Shown in pieces: positions 1 through 6,203 of a stretch of 8,638 bases of DNA (position 1 is its first letter; each line of letters opens with the position of its first letter). The stretch covers positions 1-8,638 of the forward strand of contig JAITVU010000266.1 of the NCBI GenBank assembly GCA_031285645.1. The letters are read 5' to 3'. This stretch comes from Oscillospiraceae bacterium (GTDB lineage Bacteria; Bacillota; Clostridia; Oscillospirales; Ruminococcaceae). The position numbers and the translations under genes were made by a program. A model generated the notes under the pieces. It had not been told where the DNA came from and did no database searches. It worked only from the letters and a program-made list of their open reading frames with translations.

Positions 1-222
1 CTTTGTTGCGGCTGGCGGCGGGGATATTCTCCAGAGCCGCTCCCGCCTTGGGGCGGGTGAGGGGTGGGGAAAATCCAGTCAAAATAGCCATTCTACCTTT
101 CAACATGGATGTGTGTACATTCACCGCATATTTACAGCCCGCAAACTCGCATAAACAGGGCATTTCTTGAGACGGATGTTACGCTTTTTAGGGGTAGGCA
201 AGGGTTTTATATTACCTACATC
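1..222. repeat. Left arm of a long imperfect inverted repeat
   Basis: Read as reverse complement, this arm matches 583-798. Positions 1-43 pair perfectly with 756-798 (position i with 799-i). Positions 135-207 pair with 593-665 at 65 of 73 positions with no gaps, and seven of the eight differences are transitions. The stretch between these blocks (44-134) is diverged but nearly equal in length to its partner (91 against 90 nt). The match is still perfect at base 1, so the arm probably continues left of the window. A local hairpin (CCCGCC/GGCGGG, 42-57) sits where the other arm has a different but also self-complementary hairpin. I see no supportable gene in it. It could be part of a mobile element, a repeated intergenic element, or a structured transcript; I cannot name a family. 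Confidence 0.85.
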
Positions 223-238
223 GGCTGAATATACACAT

Positions 239-259
239 CCCGATTTATCGGGCTTTTTT
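239..259 (+). terminator. Terminator-like hairpin inside the inverted-repeat element
   Basis: CCCGA and TCGGG form a 5-bp stem around the loop TTTA, followed directly by C and six T residues (254-259). This is the form of a short intrinsic terminator for rightward transcription. It lies just inside the left arm and would end a transcript that enters from, or starts in, that arm. The stem is short, so efficiency is uncertain. Confidence 0.45.
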
Positions 260-384
260 GGCATCGGGGAGCCGCTATTTTGAGGGGCGTGTTTTGGCTT
301 TTTTCTGCACTTCGGATTTTGACTTCAAAAAACAAGGAAATGACGCGCAAGCGGCATGACGCAACAACCGGCGAAACGCGCCGG

Positions 385-409
385 ACTTCTGGACATTTTG
401 GCCAGAAGT
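385..409. repeat. 25-nt near-palindromic motif, copy 1
   Basis: ACTTCTGG and CCAGAAGT form an 8-bp inverted repeat around ACATTTTGG. The same 25 nt recur in reverse orientation at 937-961 with two mismatches. The palindromic core is TCTGGACATTTTGGCCAGA. The size and symmetry suit a binding site for a dimeric protein or a small hairpin. No protein partner is encoded in the window. Confidence 0.6.
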
Positions 410-430
410 GGGCGGGTCTGGGGTGCAACT

Positions 431-511
431 CCAGCAAGCAATTTTATGATTTTTCCGGCAACGGAAAAATCATAAAATTAGTGAGTGGCTTGCCACTTAC
501 ACTGCTTGCCG
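431..511. other. Compact three-stem structured element
   Basis: Three stems are nested here. An outer 7-bp stem pairs GCAAGCA (434-440) with TGCTTGC (503-509). Inside it is a perfect 18-bp hairpin, AATTTTATGATTTTTCCG (440-457), loop GCAA, with its exact complement at 462-479. A second inner hairpin pairs GTGAGTGG (481-488) with CCACTTAC (493-500), with one G-T pair, around CTTG. Base 440 can pair in only one of the first two stems. The arrangement resembles a three-way junction in RNA or a protein-binding single-strand DNA structure. It lies in the loop of the long inverted repeat and has no T-run directly after it, so it is not an ordinary terminator. Function unknown. Confidence 0.6.
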
Positions 512-582
512 TTTAGTGACATGGGCGAAAATGCCTTTTTTAGTGAATTGCCTTTTTTGCTAAAAAGTGTTCGATGTTACTT

Positions 583-798
583 GATGTAGCATAAACCCTT
601 GCCTACCTCTAAACAGCGTAACATCCGCCTCAAAAAACGCCCTATTTATGCGGGTTTGTGGGCTGCCAAAAAGTGCTGAATTTCAACATCTATGTGTTAC
701 GCTCTATTTTTCAACAAAAGTTAATTTTTACCCCCCCCCACCGCCCTAAAAGGGCGGAGCGGCTCTGGAGAATATCCCCGCCGCCAGCCGCAACAAAG
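583..798. repeat. Right arm of the long imperfect inverted repeat
   Basis: This is the reverse-complement partner of 1-222. The outer 43 bp (756-798) are perfect, and the block 593-665 matches 135-207 at 65 of 73 positions. The local hairpin CCGCCC-TAAAA-GGGCGG (741-757) differs in sequence from the left-arm hairpin but keeps self-complementarity. The arm also holds a smaller inverted pair, AGCGTAAC (615-622) and GTTACGCT (696-703). Short open frames cross it in several frames but lack a ribosome binding site or recognisable protein sequence. Confidence 0.85.
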
Positions 799-877
799 CA
801 CAGGCCGAAAAATACCGTCAAGAGCGCGTTGCGCCGCCGTTGGCGGTTACACTCTTGACGGTGTTTTCCGTCTGTGC
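798..877. repeat. Long imperfect hairpin abutting the inverted repeat
   Basis: The left side (798-824) and right side (852-877) pair through an outer GCACAG/CTGTGC, an A-tract/T-tract segment, and an inner perfect 11-bp stem ACCGTCAAGAG (814-824) with CTCTTGACGGT (852-862). The loop contains a further hairpin, CCGCC-GTT-GGCGG (834-846). After the inner stem comes GTTTTCC, so it could act as a weak terminator for rightward transcription, but the outer pairs suggest a larger structure. It begins exactly where the right arm ends. Confidence 0.6.
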
Positions 878-936
878 TAAAAACCAAGCGGCGACGGGGA
901 ATCTTCACACAGAGCCTTACTGCGAAAGGCCTTCCG

Positions 937-961
937 ACCTCTGGACAAAATGTCCAGAAGT
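937..961. repeat. 25-nt near-palindromic motif, copy 2 (inverted)
   Basis: This is the reverse-orientation copy of 385-409 with two mismatches. Its core, TCTGGACAAAATGTCCAGA (940-958), is a perfect 8-bp inverted repeat around AAA, more symmetric than copy 1. It lies outside the long inverted repeat, which suggests that the motif belongs to a larger element covering at least 1 to about 960. Confidence 0.6.
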
Positions 962-1092
962 ACCGAAAAAACAAAACGCCGCTCGGTTTTCCAAACGGCG
1001 ATTGCGTGTAGATTGACTCTGTTTCGATTGTTGGAGTTGTACATCGGAAAGAGTGCTTAGGCATCGCGTCGCACCCTCACACAGCTTGAACT

Positions 1093-1133
1093 CAGCCTTG
1101 AGAGCCTTTAACGGCTTTCAAGGCTGCCGTTTT
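1093..1133 (+). terminator. Terminator-like hairpin at the right end of the non-coding region
   Basis: CAGCCTTGAGAGCC (1093-1106) pairs with GGCTTTCAAGGCTG (1113-1126) as a 14-bp stem with one G-T pair and a 6-nt loop (TTTAAC), followed by CCGTTTT. This is a good intrinsic-terminator shape for rightward transcription. No gene precedes it within the window, so it may end a non-coding transcript or mark the edge of the repeat-rich module. Confidence 0.55.
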
Positions 1134-1157
1134 ATACCTAAACAATGTCTGAAAACC

Positions 1158-1186
1158 GAAAAACATCCAAACAGCTTAACGGCTGT
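1158..1186 (-). terminator. Possible weak terminator of the HAD phosphatase gene
   Basis: On the minus strand, 8 bases after the stop codon, ACAGC and GCTGT form a 5-bp stem around CGTTAA (1171-1186), followed by TTGGATGTTTTT. The stem is short and the T-run is displaced, so this is only a weak candidate. Confidence 0.35.
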
Positions 1187-1193
1187 CGGCTGA

Positions 1194-2006
1194 CTAAAGA
1201 AGGGTTTCGAAGCGGGCCGCTCCCGTGAATCCGGGGTGGCCCGCCAAAAGCGTTTCCAAAACACTTTCCACACGTGCGCAGTGGTGCTTGCTCATCCGGC
1301 GCACCGGCGGGCTGGCGTGCTCCATCGTGTAACTGTGCTCCACAGCCAAAAGCATGTGTTCGTCATTGAAATTATCGCCGAAGGCCATCATTTCATCGCG
1401 TTCGAGTCCCAGCTTATCACGCAGCATGCGAATGACCGACCCCTTGGTGGAAAGATTGAAATCAACCCATTCCTTCCCGGATATCGCCACATTGAAATAC
1501 CGTGACCAGCCGGAAAAATCCGCGGCAACTGCGGCAATACCGTCTCCGTGTACATACAGCGACACCTTCACAATATCCTCATTCACCTGTTCCGGCGCAT
1601 CCAGAACAGCGACGGTGTTGCGGACTGTGCTCAGTATCCAATCGGTATACGCGCCGCGCCCGGGCAACAGATAGCAGGCCTCCTGCCCGCATAAAAGCAG
1701 TTCGCAGTCCTTGCTCGCCATGATCTCGTGCGAAAGTTTGAGCATCAAATTCCTTGGAATTACGGATTTATGTATGGCTCTGTCCTTATAAAGCGCTACC
1801 CCACCGTTCTCGCTTATAAAAAGCATTTTATCCCAAACGGGACCGAACATCCTCTTCATATTGGCATATTGCCTGCCGCTTGCCGCCGCGAACAGAATGC
1901 CTCTTTCATGCATCCGCTCAACAAGGTCGTAAACATGCGTGTCCAGGCCTTGCGCGCCGTTCAATAAAAGCGTGCCATCCAGATCGCTGGCAACAAATTT
2001 AATCAT
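1194..2006 (-). CDS. Cof-type HAD-superfamily phosphatase
   Basis: This 270-residue cytosolic protein is a haloacid dehalogenase-type phosphatase of the Cof (type IIB cap) group, which hydrolyses small phosphate esters such as sugar phosphates and flavin or pyridoxal phosphates. All four HAD motifs are visible: DLDGT at 8-12 with nucleophile Asp8 and acid/base Asp10, Ser43 in ASGR, Lys188, and GDNFND at 210-215 for Mg2+ binding. The region between motifs II and III forms the C2 cap. The start was placed at 2006 because AAGGAG ends 7 bases upstream; an adjacent in-frame ATG at 2009 would sit only 4 bases away, and the longer frame to 2129 has no supporting signal. The gene is monocistronic and divergent from the glycosidase gene. 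Its substrate cannot be read from the sequence. Confidence 0.93.
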   Translation of the reverse strand: MIKFVASDLDGTLLLNGAQGLDTHVYDLVERMHERGILFAAASGRQYANMKRMFGPVWDKMLFISENGGVALYKDRAIHKSVIPRNLMLKLSHEIMASKDCELLLCGQEACYLLPGRGAYTDWILSTVRNTVAVLDAPEQVNEDIVKVSLYVHGDGIAAVAADFSGWSRYFNVAISGKEWVDFNLSTKGSVIRMLRDKLGLERDEMMAFGDNFNDEHMLLAVEHSYTMEHASPPVRRMSKHHCARVESVLETLLAGHPGFTGAARFETLL

Positions 2007-2043
2007 CATGAAGCTCCTTCCCCGGTTTTGCGGTAACAAGATT

Positions 2044-2049
2044 ATTATA
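2044..2049 (-). promoter_or_regulatory. Extended -10 promoter for the HAD phosphatase gene
   Basis: On the minus strand the sequence reads TGCTATAAT, a perfect -10 hexamer with the TGn extension. It would start transcription about 30 bases before the ATG at 2006. No convincing -35 hexamer is seen at 17-18 bases, as is common for extended -10 promoters. Confidence 0.6.
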
Positions 2050-2261
2050 GCAGAAAAAAGGGAATATTTATAGCCGCCCGGACAACATTGATTGCTTATA
2101 ATGATCCCCACTCCGTGATTAAATAACAAATCAAACCTGTGGCGTCTGTTATGAGATGAGCCGAAAAAGTCGTTGCCATCTTCCGGGCCGCCGGTAAGTA
2201 TTCAAGTATTTACGTAACAAAACTCTTCTGATCAATTCATGCAATTAAGCATAAAACGTGT

Positions 2262-2267
2262 TAAAAT
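2262..2267 (+). promoter_or_regulatory. Candidate -10 element for the glycosidase gene
   Basis: TAAAAT lies in an AT-rich tract, TTAAAATAAT, about 80 bases upstream of the start codon. The -35 region is poor (ATGCAA at 17 bases). The implied start site, near 2274, coincides with the 5' side of the stem at 2275-2326. I see no clear catabolite-responsive (cre) site. Confidence 0.3.
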
Positions 2268-2274
2268 AATAGCG

Positions 2275-2326
2275 GGCGGAGATTGCGCTGTAGAACGCCG
2301 GCAAATATAAACACAGTATCTCCGCC
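2275..2326 (+). promoter_or_regulatory. 5' leader stem-loop upstream of the glycosidase gene
   Basis: GGCGGAGAT (2275-2283) is perfectly complementary to ATCTCCGCC (2318-2326), enclosing a 34-nt loop in which CTGT (2289-2292) can pair with ACAG (2313-2316). The stem ends 9 bases before the GGAGG ribosome binding site (2336-2340). In RNA it would sit at the extreme 5' end of the message, where it could protect the transcript or affect translation. As DNA it could be a split operator. Confidence 0.45.
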
Positions 2327-2347
2327 AACAATACTGGAGGTGTACAT

Positions 2348-3664
2348 ATGTGGTTTGAAGAAAGCGTCTTCTACCATATTTACCCGTTGGGGTTTTGCGA
2401 CGCGATGTCGGAGAACAACCCCGGGACGCCGGAGAAACCGGAAAAAATCGAAAAGATCGCGGATTGGGCCCCTTATATAAAAAGCATGGGCGCCGACGCT
2501 TTATATCTGGGACCTGTATTTGACAGCGACAAACACGGGTATGATACGCGTGACTACACGCGTATCGATCGCAGGCTGGGCACAAACAAAGGCTTTGCCG
2601 GCGTTTGTGAAAAACTGCATCAAGAGGGAATTAAGATTGTGCCGGACGGCGTTTTCAACCATGTGGGACGCGGTTTTATTCCCTTTCAGGATGTCATTCA
2701 TCAAAAGCGTCAATCGCAGTACAAGGACTGGTTTAAGATTGATTTTAACGGTGACAGCAACTATGGGGACGGGTTCTGGTATGAGGGCTGGGAAGGCCAT
2801 TTCGAGCTCGTTAAGCTCAACCTGCAAAATCGTTGCGTCGTCGATTATCTGCTGTCATGCGTCAAGGGCTGGATTGAGGACTACGATATAGACGGGCTGC
2901 GCCTTGACGTCGCCTATTCCCTTGATAAAAACTTTATCAAAGCCCTGCGGCGTTTCGCGAAAGCGCTCAAGCCCGATTTTTTCCTGCTCGGTGAGTGCCT
3001 GCACGGCGATTACAACCAGTTTGTGTCACCCGAACTGCTGGACAGCTGCACGAACTATGAGTGTTACAAAGGGCTGTATTCAAGCTTTAACGACATGAAT
3101 ATGTTCGAGATTGCCTACAGCCTTAACAGGCAGTTTGGCGCCGAATCCTGGACGCTTTACAAGGACAAGCATTTAATGATCTTTGCCGACAACCACGACG
3201 TCAGCCGCATCGCCGGTATCCTAAAGGAGAAAAAACACCTGCCCCTTGCGTATGGCCTTATGTTCGCGATGCCCGGAATCCCCTGCATCTATTACGGAAG
3301 CGAATGGGGTGAAACGGCCATTAAGAGCCAGGGCGACGACGCGCTCAGACCGAGTTTCGCAAAACCTGTGGAAAACAGCCTCAGCGTGCTTATAACCAAA
3401 TTGTGCGGGATTTATAAAGAGAACCGGGCTTTTTCTCAAGGCTCTTACAGGCAGCTTGCGGTGAGCAATCATCTATTCGCCTTTGAACGCACGTGCAGCG
3501 GTAATAAAATCATTTTCGCGCTCAATATCGCCGCCACCCCCGGCGAAGTCGAAGTGGGCTCCGCGTTCAGCGGTGTTGAACTCCTCACAGGGAAATCAGG
3601 CGCCATAAACGGCAAGTTGGTCCTCGCCCCTTGTTCCATGGCTATCTGGCGCGCCGATACTTAA
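2348..3664 (+). CDS. GH13 alpha-amylase family glycoside hydrolase, cytosolic
   Basis: This 438-residue protein belongs to glycoside hydrolase family 13, which cleaves alpha-glucosidic bonds by a retaining mechanism. The four conserved regions are present: DGVFNH at 100-105 (region I), GLRLD at 183-187 with nucleophile Asp187, GE at 215-216 with acid/base Glu216, and DNHD at 281-284 with transition-state stabiliser Asp284. The (beta/alpha)8 barrel starts almost at the N-terminus (FYHIYPLGF, residues 8-16), and a short beta-domain follows from about residue 355. There is no signal peptide or N-terminal carbohydrate-binding domain, so it probably acts on imported maltodextrins, like clostridial maltodextrin glucosidases or neopullulanases. 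GGAGG 7 bases upstream supports the start. The exact specificity cannot be assigned, and no sugar transporter lies beside it. Confidence 0.93.
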   Translation: MWFEESVFYHIYPLGFCDAMSENNPGTPEKPEKIEKIADWAPYIKSMGADALYLGPVFDSDKHGYDTRDYTRIDRRLGTNKGFAGVCEKLHQEGIKIVPDGVFNHVGRGFIPFQDVIHQKRQSQYKDWFKIDFNGDSNYGDGFWYEGWEGHFELVKLNLQNRCVVDYLLSCVKGWIEDYDIDGLRLDVAYSLDKNFIKALRRFAKALKPDFFLLGECLHGDYNQFVSPELLDSCTNYECYKGLYSSFNDMNMFEIAYSLNRQFGAESWTLYKDKHLMIFADNHDVSRIAGILKEKKHLPLAYGLMFAMPGIPCIYYGSEWGETAIKSQGDDALRPSFAKPVENSLSVLITKLCGIYKENRAFSQGSYRQLAVSNHLFAFERTCSGNKIIFALNIAATPGEVEVGSAFSGVELLTGKSGAINGKLVLAPCSMAIWRADT

Positions 3665-3752
3665 AATATCGAGTATTCAAGATGCGCATGATCGTATATA
3701 CATTTTTCAAAGTATATTAAGCGGCCATCAGTTCCCGCCTTTCTGCCGCGTA

Positions 3753-3777
3753 TTTAAAATTCCGTTGCAATTTTAAA
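3753..3777. repeat. AT-rich 9-bp inverted repeat between convergent genes
   Basis: TTTAAAATT (3753-3761) and AATTTTAAA (3769-3777) are perfect complements around CCGTTGC. The hairpin is AT-rich and has no T-run, so it is not a typical terminator. It lies in the 193-nt gap between the convergent glycosidase and transporter genes, where nothing else but the terminator at 3803-3845 is seen. Confidence 0.45.
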
Positions 3778-3802
3778 CCAATACAGTTATAAGTACTCTT
3801 GC

Positions 3803-3845
3803 AAAAAGAACGGGCCCCGGTCAGTGAACCGGGGCCCGTTTTTTT
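3803..3845. terminator. Strong bidirectional intrinsic terminator
   Basis: AACGGGCCCCGGT (3809-3821) and ACCGGGGCCCGTT (3828-3840) form a perfect 13-bp G+C-rich stem with loop CAGTGA. The rightward side is followed by seven T residues (3839-3845), and the leftward side reads TTCTTTTT on the minus strand. It therefore serves both the glycosidase gene (plus) and the transporter gene (minus), whose stop codon is 13 bases away. Confidence 0.92.
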
Positions 3846-3857
3846 CTGTCACTGATA

Positions 3858-5645
3858 TTAATTTGTAATTTGCTTGATTCTGTCAAAATATTTTTTATCG
3901 TACATTTCGAACTTGGATTTATAGTCGTCGCTTTGTTCCCTGCGCAGCGCGCGTAAAAACTCGTGCCTGTCAACAGGTGAATCGACGCTGCTGTAGCTGA
4001 TGATATGAACGCCGACATTCGAACAGTGATCCGAAATGCGCTCAAGGTTATAAAGGATCTCCACAAACGGGAACGCTGAATTAACGCCGCACAGGCCCTT
4101 TTGAAGCCGGTCATTGTGCCGGACCTTGAGCGTCTCCACCAAAATATTGATCACTTCTTCCAGCGGTTCAATCTTTTCGGCCAGATTGATATCCCCCTGC
4201 TTATATCCTTCCACGGCATATTCCAATATCTCACGCACAGCATCCGTTACGGCGTCCAATTCCGCCTGCGCGCTCTCGGAAAATACAATGCCCTGGTTAT
4301 GCATCTGCTCCGCGCAATCGCATATATTGTCGTCATGATCACCGATGCGTTCAAACTCATTGACAACCTGTAAAACCTCCGAAAGCAATCGGCTTTCCGT
4401 TTCAGTGAGCTCATGCTGGGATAATCTAAGCAAGTAGATATCCACCTTGCTCTGAAAACGGTCAATCACATCCTCAACTTCCCGCAGCCGCTCCAGCTTT
4501 TTCGCATCGAAGCTCTTAAGCAGCTCCACGGCGCCGATAAAATTACTCAGTGACATCTCGGCCATTTTTATAACCGTCTCACGGGCATGCTGAATGGCGA
4601 AGCCCGGTGACGTCAAGAAGCGTTCGTCCAGCGCCGCGGTCTCGTCATCCTGCAGCGCCTCGTCGTCGCTGGCTTTGATGAAGAAAAAAGCGGCCTTTTC
4701 CAGCACCCAGGCAAATGGAATGAACAGTATCGTGACCGTTACATTAAATATTGTATGGAAGTTGGCGATCCCGCCCTTTGTAATCGGATCGTCCCAAAAA
4801 GAAAACTGAATTGTCGCCTGGATGGCATAAATAACAATGAGAAAAAAGAGTGTGCCCACAACATTGAACATAATATGCACAAAAGCGGTGCGCTTGGCGT
4901 TTTTTGAGGCGCCGATACTGGCCAGCACAGGCGTGATGCATGTGCCGATATTCTGGCCCATGATAATGGGAAAGGCGGATGAAAACGTGATGACGCCCGT
5001 TGAGGCCAATGCCTGAAGAATACCAACCGAAGCCGACGAGGATTGGATAATAGCCGTGACAACCGCGCCAACCAAAACACCGACTATGGGGTTTGAGAAT
5101 CTGGAAAACAACTCCGCGAACCCAGGCACATCCTTGAGTGACGAGACAGCGCCCTCCATGGCAAACATGCCGGTAAATAAAATAGAGAAACCGAGCAGCA
5201 AAACGCCTATATCGCGTTTATAAGGTTTTTTTGCCGCATAATACAGCAAAATACCTGCTGCTGCTGCCAACGGCGCGAGCGTCGTTGGTTTAAGCAAGCT
5301 CAGAAAAATATTACCGCTTCCGTCCAGCTCGCTCATTCGAAGAATATGCGCCGTCACGGTTGTTCCGATATTGGCGCCCATGATAATACCGATCGCCTGT
5401 CGCAGTTTCAGTATTTTCGCGTTAACAAGACCCACAACAATAACCGTCGTGGCCGATGACGACTGTATGGCCGCCGTAACCAGACAGCCCAGCGCAACAC
5501 TCTTAATAATATTGTCTGTCATTTTCTCCAGTATGGCTTCCAATCGACCGCCTGATACCTTTTCAAGCCCGCCGCTCATCGTCGACATACCAAACAGGAA
5601 CAGGGCTAGTCCCCCCAACAGTTGTACAACATTCAATAATGTCAT
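3858..5645 (-). CDS. Na/Pi-cotransporter family protein with C-terminal PhoU-like domain
   Basis: This 595-residue membrane protein couples sodium entry to inorganic phosphate transport (type II Na/Pi cotransporter family, bacterial NptA/YjbB group). Two inverted Na_Pi_cotrans repeats occupy about residues 5-320. Each has the hallmark QSSSA (from residue 61 and residue 201), followed by GANIGTT (about 90) and GQNIGTC (about 230). Hydrophobic segments fill this half. Residues 340-560 form a PhoU-like helical domain with two metal-binding motifs, ERIGDHDDN (about 432) and ERISDHCSN (about 535). AGGAGG 6 bases upstream fixes the start at 5645 rather than the ATG at 5669. The gene is monocistronic; no pst genes are adjacent. 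The family can move phosphate in either direction depending on conditions, so import is probable but not certain. Confidence 0.93.
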   Translation of the reverse strand: MTLLNVVQLLGGLALFLFGMSTMSGGLEKVSGGRLEAILEKMTDNIIKSVALGCLVTAAIQSSSATTVIVVGLVNAKILKLRQAIGIIMGANIGTTVTAHILRMSELDGSGNIFLSLLKPTTLAPLAAAAGILLYYAAKKPYKRDIGVLLLGFSILFTGMFAMEGAVSSLKDVPGFAELFSRFSNPIVGVLVGAVVTAIIQSSSASVGILQALASTGVITFSSAFPIIMGQNIGTCITPVLASIGASKNAKRTAFVHIMFNVVGTLFFLIVIYAIQATIQFSFWDDPITKGGIANFHTIFNVTVTILFIPFAWVLEKAAFFFIKASDDEALQDDETAALDERFLTSPGFAIQHARETVIKMAEMSLSNFIGAVELLKSFDAKKLERLREVEDVIDRFQSKVDIYLLRLSQHELTETESRLLSEVLQVVNEFERIGDHDDNICDCAEQMHNQGIVFSESAQAELDAVTDAVREILEYAVEGYKQGDINLAEKIEPLEEVINILVETLKVRHNDRLQKGLCGVNSAFPFVEILYNLERISDHCSNVGVHIISYSSVDSPVDRHEFLRALRREQSDDYKSKFEMYDKKYFDRIKQITN

Positions 5646-5690
5646 TTGGCTCCTCCTGCCGTTTTTCACTCTTTTTTCTTATTCGGATAA

Positions 5691-5720
5691 ATTATACCAT
5701 CACGGCGGTAAGTTTCACAA
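5691..5720 (-). promoter_or_regulatory. Promoter of the Na/Pi-cotransporter gene
   Basis: On the minus strand a perfect TATAAT (5691-5696), preceded by TGG, lies 18 bases downstream of TTGTGA (5715-5720), which matches four of six -35 positions. The start site would be near 5684, about 40 bases before the ATG. Another TTGACA (5737-5742) lies 22 bases in phase upstream, with GAAATA between them; see the findings for a possible Pho-box-like reading. Confidence 0.6.
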
Positions 5721-5784
5721 TAGAGTATTTCAAAAATGTCAATAGTAAACAATAATATTTCACAAGCAGTTAATAATCAAGCAA

Positions 5785-5817
5785 GTTTAAAACAAGCCTT
5801 ACAGGCTTGCTTTAAAC
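5785..5817. repeat. Hairpin with 15-nt arms in the divergent intergenic region
   Basis: GTTTAAAACAAGCCT (5785-5799) pairs with AGGCTTGCTTTAAAC (5803-5817), with a single A-C mismatch and a 3-nt loop. No T-run follows on either strand, so it is not a standard terminator. Possible roles are a protein-binding site or a folded RNA segment. Confidence 0.55.
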
Positions 5818-6014
5818 CCGCTGCAACCGCAATGGCTGTCCGCTGCCCGGATTATATAGTCAAACGCACGCTTCGTGCGCTGTCGGTTATTGTCCATTAC
5901 TCAAAAAATGCAGGGCTTTCTTAAATCGCTTGTCTATATCCCAACCTTGTCATCGTGAATATACTGTATAGAGTATGTGCGCCTCCGGCATGTCTTATAA
6001 CGAAATTCCGTGTC

Positions 6015-6042
6015 AAAGGTCTCTTATTCTAAACACCGATGA
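6015..6042 (+). promoter_or_regulatory. Weak sigma-D-like promoter candidate for the c-di-GMP gene
   Basis: AAAG (6015-6018) is followed after 16 bases by ACCGATGA (6035-6042), loosely resembling the motility sigma factor pattern TAAA-N15-GCCGATAT of Firmicutes. It is about 160 bases upstream of the start codon. The match is partial and may be chance. Confidence 0.2.
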
Positions 6043-6203
6043 TATATAAATCAATCATACTCGATTTCTTCGGTTTTTTATTCAGAGTTTAGTATTACCA
6101 GGTTTTGGCGTGATATCGGATACGGTAAAACGTCCAGCAGATGAAATGAAAGTCAGTGATCAGAAATGAGACATCAATAATGTAAACGAAACGAGGCAAA
6201 AAG

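Larger units (their letters stand above)
5646..6203. other. Divergent intergenic region, 558 nt
   Basis: No gene is supportable here. An open frame at 5736-5924 has no ribosome binding site and runs through two hairpins. The region holds the transporter promoter (5691-5720), a 15-nt-arm hairpin (5785-5817), a small hairpin CGCACG-CTT-CGTGCG (5865-5879), and a weak candidate promoter for the signalling gene at 6015-6042. A further TTGTCA (near 5948) with AT-rich sequence downstream is another weak start candidate. The tract 5900-6200 is AT-rich and otherwise featureless to me. Confidence 0.6.

Noticed and set aside
216..437. 73-codon open frame on the minus strand
   Set aside because: It spans the 25-nt palindrome and the terminator-like hairpin, lacks a ribosome binding site, and has a composition typical of translated repeat DNA.
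1..798. Retron or group II intron as an explanation of the inverted repeat and hairpins
   Set aside because: No reverse transcriptase is encoded in the window and I see no domain V-like sequence, so the structure alone does not support either.
711..1064. 117-codon open frame on the minus strand
   Set aside because: It runs through the right arm, the hairpin at 798-877 and the palindromic motif. Its openness is explained by repeat sequence and no protein family is recognisable.
2097..2102. Perfect TATAAT on the plus strand as the glycosidase promoter
   Set aside because: There is no acceptable -35 at 16-18 bases and it lies about 245 bases from the start codon; the TTGATT nearby is only 3 bases upstream.
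2009..2129. N-terminal extension of the HAD phosphatase to the ATG at 2129
   Set aside because: The extension covers the extended -10 promoter and the ribosome binding site of the start at 2006, and HAD phosphatases of this type begin just before the DxD motif.
5736..5924. 62-codon open frame on the plus strand
   Set aside because: There is no ribosome binding site, it is read through two hairpins, and the protein sequence is not recognisable.
5980..6000. Resemblance to part of a c-di-GMP-I riboswitch (GCCTCCGGC) upstream of the c-di-GMP gene
   Set aside because: The conserved upstream core of that riboswitch (GCACAGGGCAAACC type) and its paired stems are absent.
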